Positions 7,933-18,228 of a stretch of DNA of 34,517 nt are shown one piece after another. The position numbers and the translations under genes were made by a program. Origin of the DNA: Alphaproteobacteria bacterium (GTDB taxonomy: Bacteria; Pseudomonadota; Alphaproteobacteria; Rhodospirillales; Rhodospirillaceae); assembly GCA_030432435.1 (NCBI GenBank), contig JAUIGX010000007.1, forward strand, positions 1 through 34,517. The letters run 5' to 3'. Below the pieces are notes generated by a model. The model was not told the DNA's origin and ran no database searches. It saw only the letters and a program-made list of their open reading frames with translations. Position 1 is the stretch's first letter. Each line of letters opens with the position of its first letter.

Positions 7933-10530
7933 ATGAAACGGTTTGGCTCCATTTTGGCGGGGGCGTTATTGTCCTCCACCGCATTGACATGTGGAACGGT
8001 TGCTCTAGCGCAGGAAGAAGGCGCGGTGGATGAAATCGTGGTTCGTGGTGCATTCATTCCAGAACCCAAGCGAGATACATCTGAAATATCGAGCTATTTG
8101 AGCGCTGAGGATTTCGAACGCCAAGGTGATGGCAATGCCGCGCTCGCGCTACGGCGTGTAACCGGCCTTAGCTTGGTCGGTGATCGTTTCATTTATGTGC
8201 GCGGGCTAGGTGAGCGCTACAACAGTGCGCTTTTGAATGGCATCCCACTTCCCAGCCCCGAGCCGTTGCGCCGTGTGGTGCCCCTTGATCTTTTCCCGGC
8301 GTCTCTTCTCGAAAGCGCCGCAGCGCAGAAAACATTTTCACCCCAGTACTCAGGCGAATTTGGCGGCGGTTTGATAGAAATCAAAACTAAAGCCGTACCT
8401 GATCGCCGAATATTCGAAATAGGTGTTTCCGTCGGCGGAGACGTGGAAACCACCTGGAAAGACGGACTTCTATACGACGGCGGATCGCATGATTGGCTAG
8501 GCTATGACAGCGGTATCCGCGATATTCCTGCGGCTCTTCAAGCCTCGATAGATTCTGGTCTTCGTCTAAACACTTTAAACTATACCCCTGAGGAACTGCA
8601 GACGATTGGCCGTAGTCTCGTCAACTCCGAACTATGGACCATATTCGAAGGTACAACGCCCGGTGATATTTCGGTCAATGCTACCTATGGCGACCGCTTT
8701 CTCATGGGCGATGCCAGCGTTGGTTTCATGGTATCGGTCGGATACGACAATGACTGGACTACCAAGCGCGGGTTGTCTCAATCTGGCCGATTTGATGCCG
8801 ACGCTCAGGGCAACCGCGTCCTCGTAGTCGCTGATGATTTTAACTTTGTTAGTACCCAAAATGATGTGCAGTGGCATGGCTTGCTCGGACTGGGCGCTGA
8901 CTGGGAAACTACAGAATTAAAAGCAACCAGCCTGTTTATCCGCAATGTGACCAAAGAGGCGCGGACCACGCAGGGCCAGGCGATCCAATTCGATAGTCTG
9001 GTTCGCCAGGATGCGGTTGAGTGGTTTGAGCGGGAGATGTGGACTAACCAGCTGGATGGCTTGCACCGTTTTGCTGACGGTGACTTTACCGCTAACTGGA
9101 AAGTTTCTTACTCCACAGCTAGTCGCAATGCACCTTACGAACGATTTGTTCAATACCGTGACTTTGGCGATGGTCAGCTGCGCTATGATTCCCAGCAGGG
9201 CCGGAACCTGACTCGCTTCAGCATCATTGAAGACGAATTGCTCACCGGGGCCTTGGACTTCAACTGGACGACGATGGCCGGAGACCGGGAAGTTATCCTA
9301 AAGGCGGGGTATCTCTACACAGATACGGACAGAAAATCAGAGCAGCGCGACTACCGTTTGCTGCCCACGGGCGGCCCGGTGCCTGAAGAACTCTTGTACA
9401 GTCGTATCGACTATATTTTTGCCGACCAGAACATAAATCCGAATAGGTTCGTGATCACGGAGGTTACTGGCAGTGCTGCGCCGCCAGCTTACAACGGAAC
9501 CTTAAGGGTTCATGGCGGGTACGTCGGAACCGATGCAGAAGTTATGGACTTTGTTCGCGCTTCTATCGGTGTTCGTTACGAAACAGGTAGGCAGATCGTC
9601 GATACGTTCGATTTCTATACACCGAATACCGGCGTTGAGACTCTAATCGATCAGAATTACTGGCTGCCAGCGGGAACGCTCACCTGGAACGTCGCTGAGA
9701 ATATGCAAGTTCGCGTGGGGGCATCGCAAACCATCGGCCGTCCACAGTTTCGTGAACTCGCGCCGGCCGAATTTATCGATGTTGATACGGACCGTAGTTT
9801 TTCGGGGAACCCAAACCTTACGAATACGAAGATCGATAACTTCGATGCCCGCTGGGAATGGTATTTCGCAGATCAGCAATACGTCACTCTTGGTGGTTTC
9901 TATAAGAAGCTGCAGAATCCCATTGAGGAAACCGTGGATGAACAGGGCGACAACCTGCGCACCACTTTCCAAAACGTGCCCCGTGCGACTGTTTGGGGCA
10001 TCGAAGCGGAATTCAAGTACCTCTTTGACTTCACATCCGATAACGCGTTGCTGAGAACCAAGAATTTCTTCTTCTCAACGAACTATACGTTCAGCGACTC
10101 AAGCATCAACATTAAGCCCGGGGACACCGTCGTTCGCTCCAACGGAACAGAGTTGCCGGCCGAGTTCGTGGTCCAGGATGGCCGTGCGCTGCAAGGCCAC
10201 TCTAAGCACCTCTTTAACATCCAAATAGGTTACGAGGACGTGGACGCGGATTCTTCGGCAACATTGTTGCTCAACTATGCGAGCAAGCGCATTCGCGCAA
10301 CCGCGCCTCAGTCGTTGCCCGCGATTGTCGAAAGACCACCAATCACGTTGGACTTTAATTACAGCAAAAACCTTATTGTTGGAGGTGGTGACTACGAGCT
10401 TTCCTTCAAGGCCGAGAATCTTTTGGGCTCCGATTATAAAGCCCGACAGGAACTTGGCGGCATCAAGGTGGACGTGGACACTTATAAGCGCGGCCAAGCG
10501 TTCTCGCTTAGCATTAAACGTACTTTCTAA
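7933..10530 (+). CDS. TonB-dependent outer-membrane receptor
   Basis: Signal peptide, TonB box-like DEIVVRG, plug motifs (FIYVRGLGERYNSALLNGIPLPSPEPLRRVVPLDLFP, GEFGGGLIEIKTKAVP), beta-barrel with C-terminal aromatic residue (SLSIKRTF). Confidence 0.95.
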   Translation: MKRFGSILAGALLSSTALTCGTVALAQEEGAVDEIVVRGAFIPEPKRDTSEISSYLSAEDFERQGDGNAALALRRVTGLSLVGDRFIYVRGLGERYNSALLNGIPLPSPEPLRRVVPLDLFPASLLESAAAQKTFSPQYSGEFGGGLIEIKTKAVPDRRIFEIGVSVGGDVETTWKDGLLYDGGSHDWLGYDSGIRDIPAALQASIDSGLRLNTLNYTPEELQTIGRSLVNSELWTIFEGTTPGDISVNATYGDRFLMGDASVGFMVSVGYDNDWTTKRGLSQSGRFDADAQGNRVLVVADDFNFVSTQNDVQWHGLLGLGADWETTELKATSLFIRNVTKEARTTQGQAIQFDSLVRQDAVEWFEREMWTNQLDGLHRFADGDFTANWKVSYSTASRNAPYERFVQYRDFGDGQLRYDSQQGRNLTRFSIIEDELLTGALDFNWTTMAGDREVILKAGYLYTDTDRKSEQRDYRLLPTGGPVPEELLYSRIDYIFADQNINPNRFVITEVTGSAAPPAYNGTLRVHGGYVGTDAEVMDFVRASIGVRYETGRQIVDTFDFYTPNTGVETLIDQNYWLPAGTLTWNVAENMQVRVGASQTIGRPQFRELAPAEFIDVDTDRSFSGNPNLTNTKIDNFDARWEWYFADQQYVTLGGFYKKLQNPIEETVDEQGDNLRTTFQNVPRATVWGIEAEFKYLFDFTSDNALLRTKNFFFSTNYTFSDSSINIKPGDTVVRSNGTELPAEFVVQDGRALQGHSKHLFNIQIGYEDVDADSSATLLLNYASKRIRATAPQSLPAIVERPPITLDFNYSKNLIVGGGDYELSFKAENLLGSDYKARQELGGIKVDVDTYKRGQAFSLSIKRTF

Positions 10531-10649
10531 AGCTGCACGTAGCTGCTCGTAACTATCGGGTTTTGAGAATCTATTGACTGACATGGCACTTAATCAAAAA
10601 AGCGCACGGTCGCGTCTCTCGCAGGCGACGACTGAAGCAGGAGCAGACC

Positions 10650-11570
10650 ATGTATCGTTTGAAATCGTTCGGGAGGGGCATCTCTAGCCCCGACCGCATA
10701 ACGTCCGCTATCCGGCGGTTGAGCTCTTGGGCTGGTCCGTTTCGACGGACCGCCCAAAGGGTGCCTGTTGCCCGGCGCGTGGTCGCTGTGGAGATCGGGC
10801 TTGTCTTGGTGCTGGCCGCGCTCTCTGCGGAGTTTCTGTGGTTGGTGTTGACGCCTGCGGCGCTATCGGCCTCATCAGGCGCTGTCCACGGTGCACCCAG
10901 GACAGAGACATCTCTTGCCGCACGTGCCAATGCGGCACTGCTTACGACCACTGATTTGTTTCATAGAGCTACGATTCAGGTCCCTGGATCGAGTTCAATT
11001 GATGTTGATGCACCAGAGACTCTTCTTAACTTGACCCTTTTTGGAGTCCGCTCGGATTCAGGTGCGGACGGCGGCAGCGCCATTATAGGGACTCCAGACA
11101 GTGCCCAAGATGTTTATGTCTTGGGCCAGGAGGTTGTGAACGGTGTGCGCCTGGAGCACGTTCTGCACGACCGGGTCATCATCCGCCGCAACGGAGTGAC
11201 AGAGAGTCTCTTTCTGGACAAGGGGCAGGTGGCAAAGGTCTCCGATGCGAATACCGCACGCTCTGGTGTCCAAGAAACAATAATTCGCAGTCGTATCGAT
11301 ACCGGTATCGCCGATCTATTCTCGCAAATTCAACTTCAGCCCCGTGATAGCGGACCGGGCGCAGTCGTTCAGCCGCGCGGCGATAGCACATTGCTTCAGC
11401 AGGCAGGTCTTGTTGCGGGGGACGTGCTTTTGGCTGTGAACGGCACTCCGGTCGGCGGCATCGAAAGTCTCGCGGCCCTGGCCGGGACATTGAAGAGCGC
11501 CGATGAAATCGTATTGAAATTGGAACGAGATGGGCGCGCGGAACTGCGCCGAATTGTGGTGGATAGATAA
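10650..11570 (+). CDS. gspC: Type II secretion system protein C
   Basis: Single N-terminal TM, HR-like domain (LLNLTLFGVRSD...AIIGTPDSAQDVYVLGQEVVNGVRLEHVLHDRVIIRRNG), C-terminal PDZ-like region; directly precedes gspD. Confidence 0.92.
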   Translation: MYRLKSFGRGISSPDRITSAIRRLSSWAGPFRRTAQRVPVARRVVAVEIGLVLVLAALSAEFLWLVLTPAALSASSGAVHGAPRTETSLAARANAALLTTTDLFHRATIQVPGSSSIDVDAPETLLNLTLFGVRSDSGADGGSAIIGTPDSAQDVYVLGQEVVNGVRLEHVLHDRVIIRRNGVTESLFLDKGQVAKVSDANTARSGVQETIIRSRIDTGIADLFSQIQLQPRDSGPGAVVQPRGDSTLLQQAGLVAGDVLLAVNGTPVGGIESLAALAGTLKSADEIVLKLERDGRAELRRIVVDR

Positions 11571-11572
11571 AA

Positions 11573-13546
11573 ATGTCGCTTATAAAAAATGGGTTTTACG
11601 GAATGCTTGCTGTTCTGGCGGCTTCGATGATGGCCGCCTCAACGTCCGGCGGTGTGGCTGCTCAGGAACAAGTATTAAATATGCGCGATGCGGATATTCG
11701 CGCATTTATAAGCGATGTTTCGATGATGACGGGGCGCACGTTCATCGTCGATCCGCGCGTGCAGGGGAAGGTCACCGTTGTTTCCCAAGCGCCTTTAAGT
11801 GCGGCAGAAGTATTCGACGTGTTCATGTCGACTTTGCGGGTCAACGGTTTTACGGCTGTGCCGACATCCAGCGGTACATACCGCATCGTCCCCGAAGAAA
11901 CTGCCGCTCAGGATGCTGTGCCGATGGTCGGTGCTTCCGGCGGCGACCAAGTGGTCACCGAAGTGTTTAAGCTTAAGTACGCGGACGTAAATACCGCCTT
12001 GCAGATGATTCAGCCTATGATCAATCGTCAGGGGCGAGCCGTCAGCAGTCGGGGCAGCGACGCTATTATTGTTGTAGATTACGCGTCCAACGTGCAGCGC
12101 ATTCGCGAAATCATCGCTTCTTTGGATAAAGATCCTTCGGTAATGCGCATAGTGACTTTGCGCAATATGCCGGCATCTCAGATGGCTCAAGCCATTACAG
12201 ACCTTGTGCAAGCGCAAGGAGACCCTTCGAATCCTATGGTAAATTTCACGGCGGTTCCTATGGACGGAAGCAACTTGATTGTGTTGCGCGGCCCGCCGGA
12301 ATTGTTGAACCGTATATCTCCTATCGTAGGGGAACTGGATGCACGCGGGGCGAGCGACGGCGGCACGAAGGTTGTATATTTGCGCCATGCGGCGGCCGAG
12401 GAGTTGCAGCCGCTGTTGGAGCGTATCAGTTCGCTCGCACCGGGCACGCAAGGTGAAGGAACTCGTGGACGGGCCAACATAGGTGTCGATCTCGGCACCA
12501 ATGCCCTTGTGATCAATGCCTCACCCGATGTTCAGCGAGAACTCGCGGACGTGATCCGGCAACTGGATATTCCACGGCAGCAAGTTCTGGTGGAAGCCAT
12601 TATCGTCGAAGTCTCCGACACGGCCGCAAAACAACTTGGTGTTCAGTACATGCTTGCTGGCGCCGAGGGCAGCAACATCCCGTTTACGGTGACAAATTTC
12701 GAAGGAGCTCCCAATCTTCTCGCCGCAACTGGTGCAATCATTGCCGACCGGGAAACCTCTGGTGAAGACAGTGACGTTATCCAGTCGCTGCAGGCGTTGG
12801 CCGTAGATTCCCTTCTTGGTATTCCCGGCGCTGCCATTGGCTTCGCGGGCGAGGGTAGTGACGGAACAATCTTTGGCGTCATATTGAATGCGCTGCAGAG
12901 GGATGACGACTCTAACGTGCTGTCCACGCCGTCGATCATGACCATGGACAATCAACCGGCCTCCATCCTGGTCGGCCAGGAAATTCCGATAACGACGGGT
13001 GAAAGCCTCGGGGCGGACAACGTGAACCCTTTTAGAACCGTTGAACGCAAAGAGGTGGGCGTCAAGCTGGAGGTCAAGCCGCAAATCAATGAAGGCGAGG
13101 CGATTAAACTTCTAATTCGTCAGGAAGTTTCAAGCATCATCGGCCCCATAAACGAGCTTTCCACCGACCTGATTACCAATAAGCGCGAGATCGAAACCAC
13201 GGTCATGGTGGACAACGGCGAGATCATTGTTCTTGGTGGTCTTATAGAGGACGACGAGCAAGTGACGTTGGAAAAAATTCCCCTTCTCGGAGATATCCCC
13301 GTTTTGGGCCGCTTGTTCAGCAGCGAAGGCAAGTCGCGCAGGCGCACGAATTTGATGGTCTTTTTACGGCCGACCATCGTCACAAATATCAAAGACCTTC
13401 GGGCCGTAACGGGTCGAAAATTCGATTACATCCGATCTGAACAACTTCGCCGGAGCGACGACGGTGTCTCCAGTCTCGACCAAATGATGAAAGAAATCAT
13501 TGGCGGGGCTGTAGCGCCTGGCACTAGTGCTGACGGTGTCCGGTAA
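11573..13546 (+). CDS. gspD: Type II secretion system secretin
   Basis: Signal peptide; N-domain repeats (VLNMRDADIRAFISDVSMMTGRTFIVDPRVQGKVTV), secretin core (VLSTPSIMTMDNQPASILVGQEIPI, EVGVKLEVKPQINEG, VDNGEIIVLGGLIEDD, IPLLGDIPVLGRLF). Confidence 0.98.
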   Translation: MSLIKNGFYGMLAVLAASMMAASTSGGVAAQEQVLNMRDADIRAFISDVSMMTGRTFIVDPRVQGKVTVVSQAPLSAAEVFDVFMSTLRVNGFTAVPTSSGTYRIVPEETAAQDAVPMVGASGGDQVVTEVFKLKYADVNTALQMIQPMINRQGRAVSSRGSDAIIVVDYASNVQRIREIIASLDKDPSVMRIVTLRNMPASQMAQAITDLVQAQGDPSNPMVNFTAVPMDGSNLIVLRGPPELLNRISPIVGELDARGASDGGTKVVYLRHAAAEELQPLLERISSLAPGTQGEGTRGRANIGVDLGTNALVINASPDVQRELADVIRQLDIPRQQVLVEAIIVEVSDTAAKQLGVQYMLAGAEGSNIPFTVTNFEGAPNLLAATGAIIADRETSGEDSDVIQSLQALAVDSLLGIPGAAIGFAGEGSDGTIFGVILNALQRDDDSNVLSTPSIMTMDNQPASILVGQEIPITTGESLGADNVNPFRTVERKEVGVKLEVKPQINEGEAIKLLIRQEVSSIIGPINELSTDLITNKREIETTVMVDNGEIIVLGGLIEDDEQVTLEKIPLLGDIPVLGRLFSSEGKSRRRTNLMVFLRPTIVTNIKDLRAVTGRKFDYIRSEQLRRSDDGVSSLDQMMKEIIGGAVAPGTSADGVR

Positions 13547-13552
13547 AAAGCA

Positions 13553-15052
13553 ATGACGACACGCCCAGACCCAGTTCTGAACTACACCTTTGCTCGCGAA
13601 CACGGGGTTATCCTGCTGGCCATGGGTGATCCCGCACGCCTTGGGGTCAAGGATGGGGTTCGCGCTCACTCCATCTTAGAGGCGCGGCGCGCCTTGGGCG
13701 TGCCCGTCGCGATAGAAGCTCTGGAGGCTCAAGCGTTTGAACGGTGTCTGGCGGAAACCTATGCGGTGGACGGTATGGGGGCCGAGGAAATAGCCGATGA
13801 ATTTGATGGCGAGAACTCACTCTATAGTCTGCTCGAGGGCATTCCTAAAGCCGCTGATTTGCTCGAAGTGGATGATGAAGCACCGATCATCAGGCTTATC
13901 AACGGCCTCATCTCCGAAGCGGTAAAAGTCAAAGCCTCGGATATTCATGTAGAGCCATTTGAATCGCGGCTCTCAGTGCGGTTAAGGATCGATGGCGTGC
14001 TGCAAGAAATAGCCAGTCTATCGGGGCGGGTCGCACCTCTCTTGGTATCGCGCATTAAAGTTATGGCGCGTCTCGACATAGCAGAAAAACGCATACCGCA
14101 AGATGGCCGTTTGTCGCTGACCATTGGCGGCAAGGCGCTGGACGTGCGCGTGTCTACTCTGCCCTCACAGCACGGCGAACGTGTCGTGATGCGCTTGTTG
14201 GATAAATCCCAAGGGCACTTTCATTTAGATCAACTGGGAATGGAGCCGTCCACACTTGTGGCCTATCGCCAAGCGCTCTCTGAGCCCAACGGAATTGTTC
14301 TTGTTACCGGGCCGACCGGATCGGGAAAAACCACTACACTTTATTCCGGGCTCACCAAGCTTAACGACAAGACCCGCAACATTCTTACCGTTGAAGACCC
14401 TATTGAGTATGCGCTGGAGGGTATTGGACAGACCCAGGTGAACTCGAAAGTGGGTATGACCTTTGCCGCCGGGTTGCGCGCCATTCTGAGGCAAGATCCC
14501 GACGTGGTTATGGTTGGCGAAATTCGTGATGCCGAGACGGCGCAAATCGCTGTGCAAGCAAGTCTCACGGGCCATTTGGTTTTGTCGACTGTCCACACTA
14601 ACAACGCGGTCGGGGCGATCACGCGCCTACGCGATATGGGCGTCGAGCCGTTTCTTCTGGCGTCTACCGTCAAAGCGATTATCGCGCAGCGTCTGGTCCG
14701 GCGTTTGTGCGGCGCTTGCAAAGAAGCGCACGAGTCTACCGAAGCGGAATGCAAAATACTAAATATACCGCATGCTCGCGCGGCAACGCTTTATCGAGCT
14801 TCCGGATGTACGGTCTGCAAAAACACCGGGTATGCGGGCCGAATTGGTATCTATGAACTCGTTCTCGTGAAGGACGATATACGGGCCATGATCCACAATG
14901 ATGCATCCGAACAAGACATCGCTCGGGCTGCTTTTCAAAATACTGAAACATTAATGCAGAGTGGTCTCCGCCATGTCATAGGCGGCACGACTTCCATCGA
15001 AGAGGTTTTGCGGGTTTGCCGTCAGGATGGAGGCGAACATGGCGGCGTTTGA
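13553..15052 (+). CDS. gspE: Type II secretion ATPase
   Basis: Walker A GPTGSGKTTTLYSGL, DPDVVMVGEIRDAETAQIAVQASLTGHLVLSTVHTN, Cys-x2-Cys pairs (CGAC, CTVC). Confidence 0.98.
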   Translation: MTTRPDPVLNYTFAREHGVILLAMGDPARLGVKDGVRAHSILEARRALGVPVAIEALEAQAFERCLAETYAVDGMGAEEIADEFDGENSLYSLLEGIPKAADLLEVDDEAPIIRLINGLISEAVKVKASDIHVEPFESRLSVRLRIDGVLQEIASLSGRVAPLLVSRIKVMARLDIAEKRIPQDGRLSLTIGGKALDVRVSTLPSQHGERVVMRLLDKSQGHFHLDQLGMEPSTLVAYRQALSEPNGIVLVTGPTGSGKTTTLYSGLTKLNDKTRNILTVEDPIEYALEGIGQTQVNSKVGMTFAAGLRAILRQDPDVVMVGEIRDAETAQIAVQASLTGHLVLSTVHTNNAVGAITRLRDMGVEPFLLASTVKAIIAQRLVRRLCGACKEAHESTEAECKILNIPHARAATLYRASGCTVCKNTGYAGRIGIYELVLVKDDIRAMIHNDASEQDIARAAFQNTETLMQSGLRHVIGGTTSIEEVLRVCRQDGGEHGGV

Positions 15053-16265
15053 GTATGAGGCTATCGATTTTAACGGCAGCACAAAAAAGGGCGTAATATC
15101 GGCCGATACGGCCCGTTTGGCGCGGCGGGAACTGCGCCGAATTCGGTTGCTTCCTCTTAAGTTGGAACCGGTGGCGCAAAAGGCTGGAGTGGCCCGATTG
15201 CGGCATCTTGGATGGCTGACCCGTCGCCGTGTGAGCGCGTCGACAGTTATGCTGATGACGCGACAACTGGCGACCATGGTTAGTGCGTCGGCCCCTATTG
15301 AAGAGGCGCTACACACCATCGGACTTCAAGCCGAAGACAAAACCATGCGTTCGGCGCTGATGGCCGTTCGGGCGAGCGTCATGGAGGGGTTTAAGTTGTC
15401 TGACGCGATGGCGCAGCATGCTCATGTTTTCAACCCGTTATATAGAGCGTTAGTTGCTGCGGGTGAAATGTCCGGGAATCTTGGTGTCGTTTTAGAACGT
15501 CTTGCGGATCACTTGGAAAGAAGTGAGAGACTGCGTTCTAAAGTTCTTGCGGCGTTAATCTATCCTATCGTTTTGACGGCGGTAGCCGCGAGTGTGGTTG
15601 CTTTGCTGATGGTATTTGTTGTTCCCAAAGTCGTTTCACAATTTGACACTCTTGGTCAGGGACTTCCGCTACTTACTCGCATCCTCATCGTTGTTTCAGA
15701 AGGTATGAATACGTTCGGGTTGGCGGGGCTAGCCATTCTTGTTATCGCCGCCGCGGCGTTTGTACTGGCGTTGGAGCGGCCAGCGTTCCGCCGCCGCGTT
15801 GACGCTGCTTTGTTGCGCACCCCGGTCGTCGGTAAGCTCCTTCGCGGTCTTCATGCAGCACGTCTCGCGCGCACCTTGAGCACGCTCGTTGCTAGTGGCT
15901 CTCCTGTTGTGGAAGGTCTGGGCGCGGCAAAAGGAACTGTTCGAAATCTGGTGTTGCAGGATGCTGTTGCCGAAGTGGCTTCATCTATCAGAGAAGGTTC
16001 GAGCTTGTCGGCAGCTTTGCGCCGGACCAACGTATTTCCGCCAATGGTTGTGTACATGTCCTCTGTTGGTGAAAACACCGGGCGTCTTGATGTCATGCTC
16101 GGAAAGGCCGCCGAACACCTAGAAAACGAATTTGAGTCCTTTACATCGACGGCGATAAGCCTTCTCGAACCACTCATTATCGTGGCGATGGGCGCAGTGG
16201 TTGCATCCATTGTCTTGGCAATACTCTTGCCAATTCTTCAACTCAATTCATTGGCACTGCTTTAA
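15039..16265 (+). CDS. gspF: Type II secretion inner-membrane platform protein
   Basis: MAAFEYEAIDFNGSTKKGVI start overlapping the gspE end; two GspF domains with FKLSDAMAQHAHVFNPLYRALVAAGEMSGNLGVVLERLADHLE and a matching C-terminal half. Confidence 0.97.
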   Translation: MAAFEYEAIDFNGSTKKGVISADTARLARRELRRIRLLPLKLEPVAQKAGVARLRHLGWLTRRRVSASTVMLMTRQLATMVSASAPIEEALHTIGLQAEDKTMRSALMAVRASVMEGFKLSDAMAQHAHVFNPLYRALVAAGEMSGNLGVVLERLADHLERSERLRSKVLAALIYPIVLTAVAASVVALLMVFVVPKVVSQFDTLGQGLPLLTRILIVVSEGMNTFGLAGLAILVIAAAAFVLALERPAFRRRVDAALLRTPVVGKLLRGLHAARLARTLSTLVASGSPVVEGLGAAKGTVRNLVLQDAVAEVASSIREGSSLSAALRRTNVFPPMVVYMSSVGENTGRLDVMLGKAAEHLENEFESFTSTAISLLEPLIIVAMGAVVASIVLAILLPILQLNSLALL

Positions 16266-16269
16266 ACTC

Positions 16270-16737
16270 ATGACACATACCAGCAATTACAAATCTAAAT
16301 CGCCGCGTCGGGCACAGCATCAAACCGAGGCAGGATTCACGCTTATCGAAATTATGGTCGTGATCGTAATCATCGGCCTCCTCTCGACTTTTGTAATTTT
16401 GAACGTTCTGCCCAGCCAGGACCAAGCGATGATCGAGAAGACCAAAGCAGATATCAATCTTCTTGAGCAGGCCGTTGAAATGTACCGTCTGGACAATCTC
16501 GTTTATCCCTCCACGGAACACGGACTTGATGCTCTCGTTGCACCGCCGGATAACTTGGCGAATTCCAGCAAGTATCGAAAGGATGGCTATGTTCGCCGGC
16601 TACCGGAGGACCCATGGGGTAGCCCCTATCAATACGTATATCCCGGCGAACATAGTGTGTTCGATATCTACTCCCTAGGTGCTAACGGCCGATTGGGCGG
16701 GGAAGGCCAGGACGCAGACATCGGAAACTGGAACTAA
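16270..16737 (+). CDS. gspG: Type II secretion major pseudopilin
   Basis: Prepilin motif EAGFTLIEIMVVIVIIGLL; DPWGSPYQYVYPGEHSVFDIYSLGANGRLGGEGQDADIGNW. Start is the internal ATG at 16270. Confidence 0.97.
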   Translation: MTHTSNYKSKSPRRAQHQTEAGFTLIEIMVVIVIIGLLSTFVILNVLPSQDQAMIEKTKADINLLEQAVEMYRLDNLVYPSTEHGLDALVAPPDNLANSSKYRKDGYVRRLPEDPWGSPYQYVYPGEHSVFDIYSLGANGRLGGEGQDADIGNWN

Positions 16738-16741
16738 CATT

Positions 16742-17245
16742 ATGCATTCCGACAACAAGCGCGGTTTCACGCTGATCGAGATATTGGTCGTGCTTGTGAT
16801 CATGGGACTTCTGGCATCGACGGTCGTTCTAAGGATGCCGGGCGGTGAAGCGCCGCTTACCGAGCAGGCGCACCGCTTCGCCGCGCGAGCAACGATGGCC
16901 GCCCAAGAAAGTGTTGTTACCGGAATGCCGATGGGTTTGTCCGTGTCTGGTGAAGGGTATGCGTTTTATAGGTTCCGTGGCGGCGAATGGGTTGAGTTAA
17001 AGGGGGACAGGTATTTCGGACCCGAGACATGGAGTGGCGGAGGTGTTGTTTCAGTTCAGCGCGACGGGAATCGTTTGGGCCGCGTAGAAACTGACGAGAA
17101 GGCGCCGTACAAGCCGACAGTGTTGTTCGAATCCACGGGTTTCAGCACGCCTTTCACTGTCTCTTTTACAGAAGGTAGCGAGCAATACGCGGTGTCGGGC
17201 AATGGTCGCGGCGATGTCTTGGTGCAGGTTCATGGCGAGTTATAA
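16742..17245 (+). CDS. gspH: Type II secretion minor pseudopilin H
   Basis: RGFTLIEILVVLVIMGLLASTVVLRMP; position between gspG and gspI. Confidence 0.92.
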   Translation: MHSDNKRGFTLIEILVVLVIMGLLASTVVLRMPGGEAPLTEQAHRFAARATMAAQESVVTGMPMGLSVSGEGYAFYRFRGGEWVELKGDRYFGPETWSGGGVVSVQRDGNRLGRVETDEKAPYKPTVLFESTGFSTPFTVSFTEGSEQYAVSGNGRGDVLVQVHGEL

Positions 17246-17612
17246 CTCTAAACGTCAGGCAGAAGGGTTCACCCTAATCGAAATACTAGTAGCGCTGAGT
17301 GTGTTCAGCGTTGCCGCTCTTGCTCTTTTGAATATTCAGGGTGAAAGCGCGATCACGACGAACGCGATCCGCGAGCGTTTGCTGGCCGAAATTGTCGCTG
17401 AAAACCAGCTGATCGAATCTCTTGCGGCACCACAAGAGCTTATTGCCGGTGCGAATGCGGGGGAAGTAGATCTGGCGGGGCAACGGTGGTTGTGGACGGA
17501 AACCGTCTCCGCTACGTCCGATACGGGTATCGCGCAAGTTAACGTCGCCGTTCGCCGCGCGGATGATGACACCATACTTTCTGATGTCACGGCATTTCGA
17601 GGCGAAAAATGA
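17232..17612 (+). CDS. gspI: Type II secretion minor pseudopilin I
   Basis: EGFTLIEILVALSVFSVAALALLN, length and position; start at the ATG at 17232 overlapping the gspH end. Confidence 0.92.
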   Translation: MASYNSKRQAEGFTLIEILVALSVFSVAALALLNIQGESAITTNAIRERLLAEIVAENQLIESLAAPQELIAGANAGEVDLAGQRWLWTETVSATSDTGIAQVNVAVRRADDDTILSDVTAFRGEK

Positions 17613-18217
17613 AATCCATGTCCGCCGGATTTACATTGGTCGAGATGTTGGTGGCGCTGCTTGCATTTTCTCTGTTGGCGGCGGCCGCCTCAGCACTTAT
17701 CGGCGCGTCATTGAGAGGCCAAAGTGCCCTGACCGTGGCATCAAACGAAATCCGTGACCTTCAGCTGGCTCGTTCCATTATGAAGGGCGACTTTGCACAG
17801 ATCACATTGCGCCCGGTGCGCGGTGTTTATGGTGGGCACGGTCAGTTTGCTTTTGTGGGCGGCAAGCCAGTGGGGCAGGGTCCACTACTCGCTTTTGTGC
17901 GTGGGGGTTGGGATAACCCTATGGGAGCTGAACCGCGCAGCTCACTGCAATATGTCGAGTACGAAGTCGATAAAGACACATTGATTCGGCGCGTCCGCGC
18001 GCGCTTGGACCCAACCTCGGACACTCCGGTTTCATCTATGGCCTTGCTGAAAGGCGTTGAAGAACTATCGGTTTCTTTCCTTTCGGGCGGGGTGTGGAGC
18101 GATCAATGGCGCTCGCAGAGAGAAGGCAACATGGTACTGCCGGATGCAGTAGCGGTAGATGCTGAAATCGTCGGGCTCGGTCGAGTTCGGCAAGTGTTTC
18201 TGGCGCCGGGTCGGTGA
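17609..18217 (+). CDS. gspJ: Type II secretion minor pseudopilin J
   Basis: AGFTLVEMLVALLAFSLLAAAASALIG; ATGA overlap with the gspI stop. Confidence 0.92.
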   Translation: MKSMSAGFTLVEMLVALLAFSLLAAAASALIGASLRGQSALTVASNEIRDLQLARSIMKGDFAQITLRPVRGVYGGHGQFAFVGGKPVGQGPLLAFVRGGWDNPMGAEPRSSLQYVEYEVDKDTLIRRVRARLDPTSDTPVSSMALLKGVEELSVSFLSGGVWSDQWRSQREGNMVLPDAVAVDAEIVGLGRVRQVFLAPGR

Positions 18218-18228
18218 GAGGGGCAGTG

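Noticed and set aside
11795-13084. 218-aa and 187-aa - strand ORFs inside gspD
   Set aside because: Antisense to an unambiguous secretin; no domain signal, typical GC-rich shadow ORFs.
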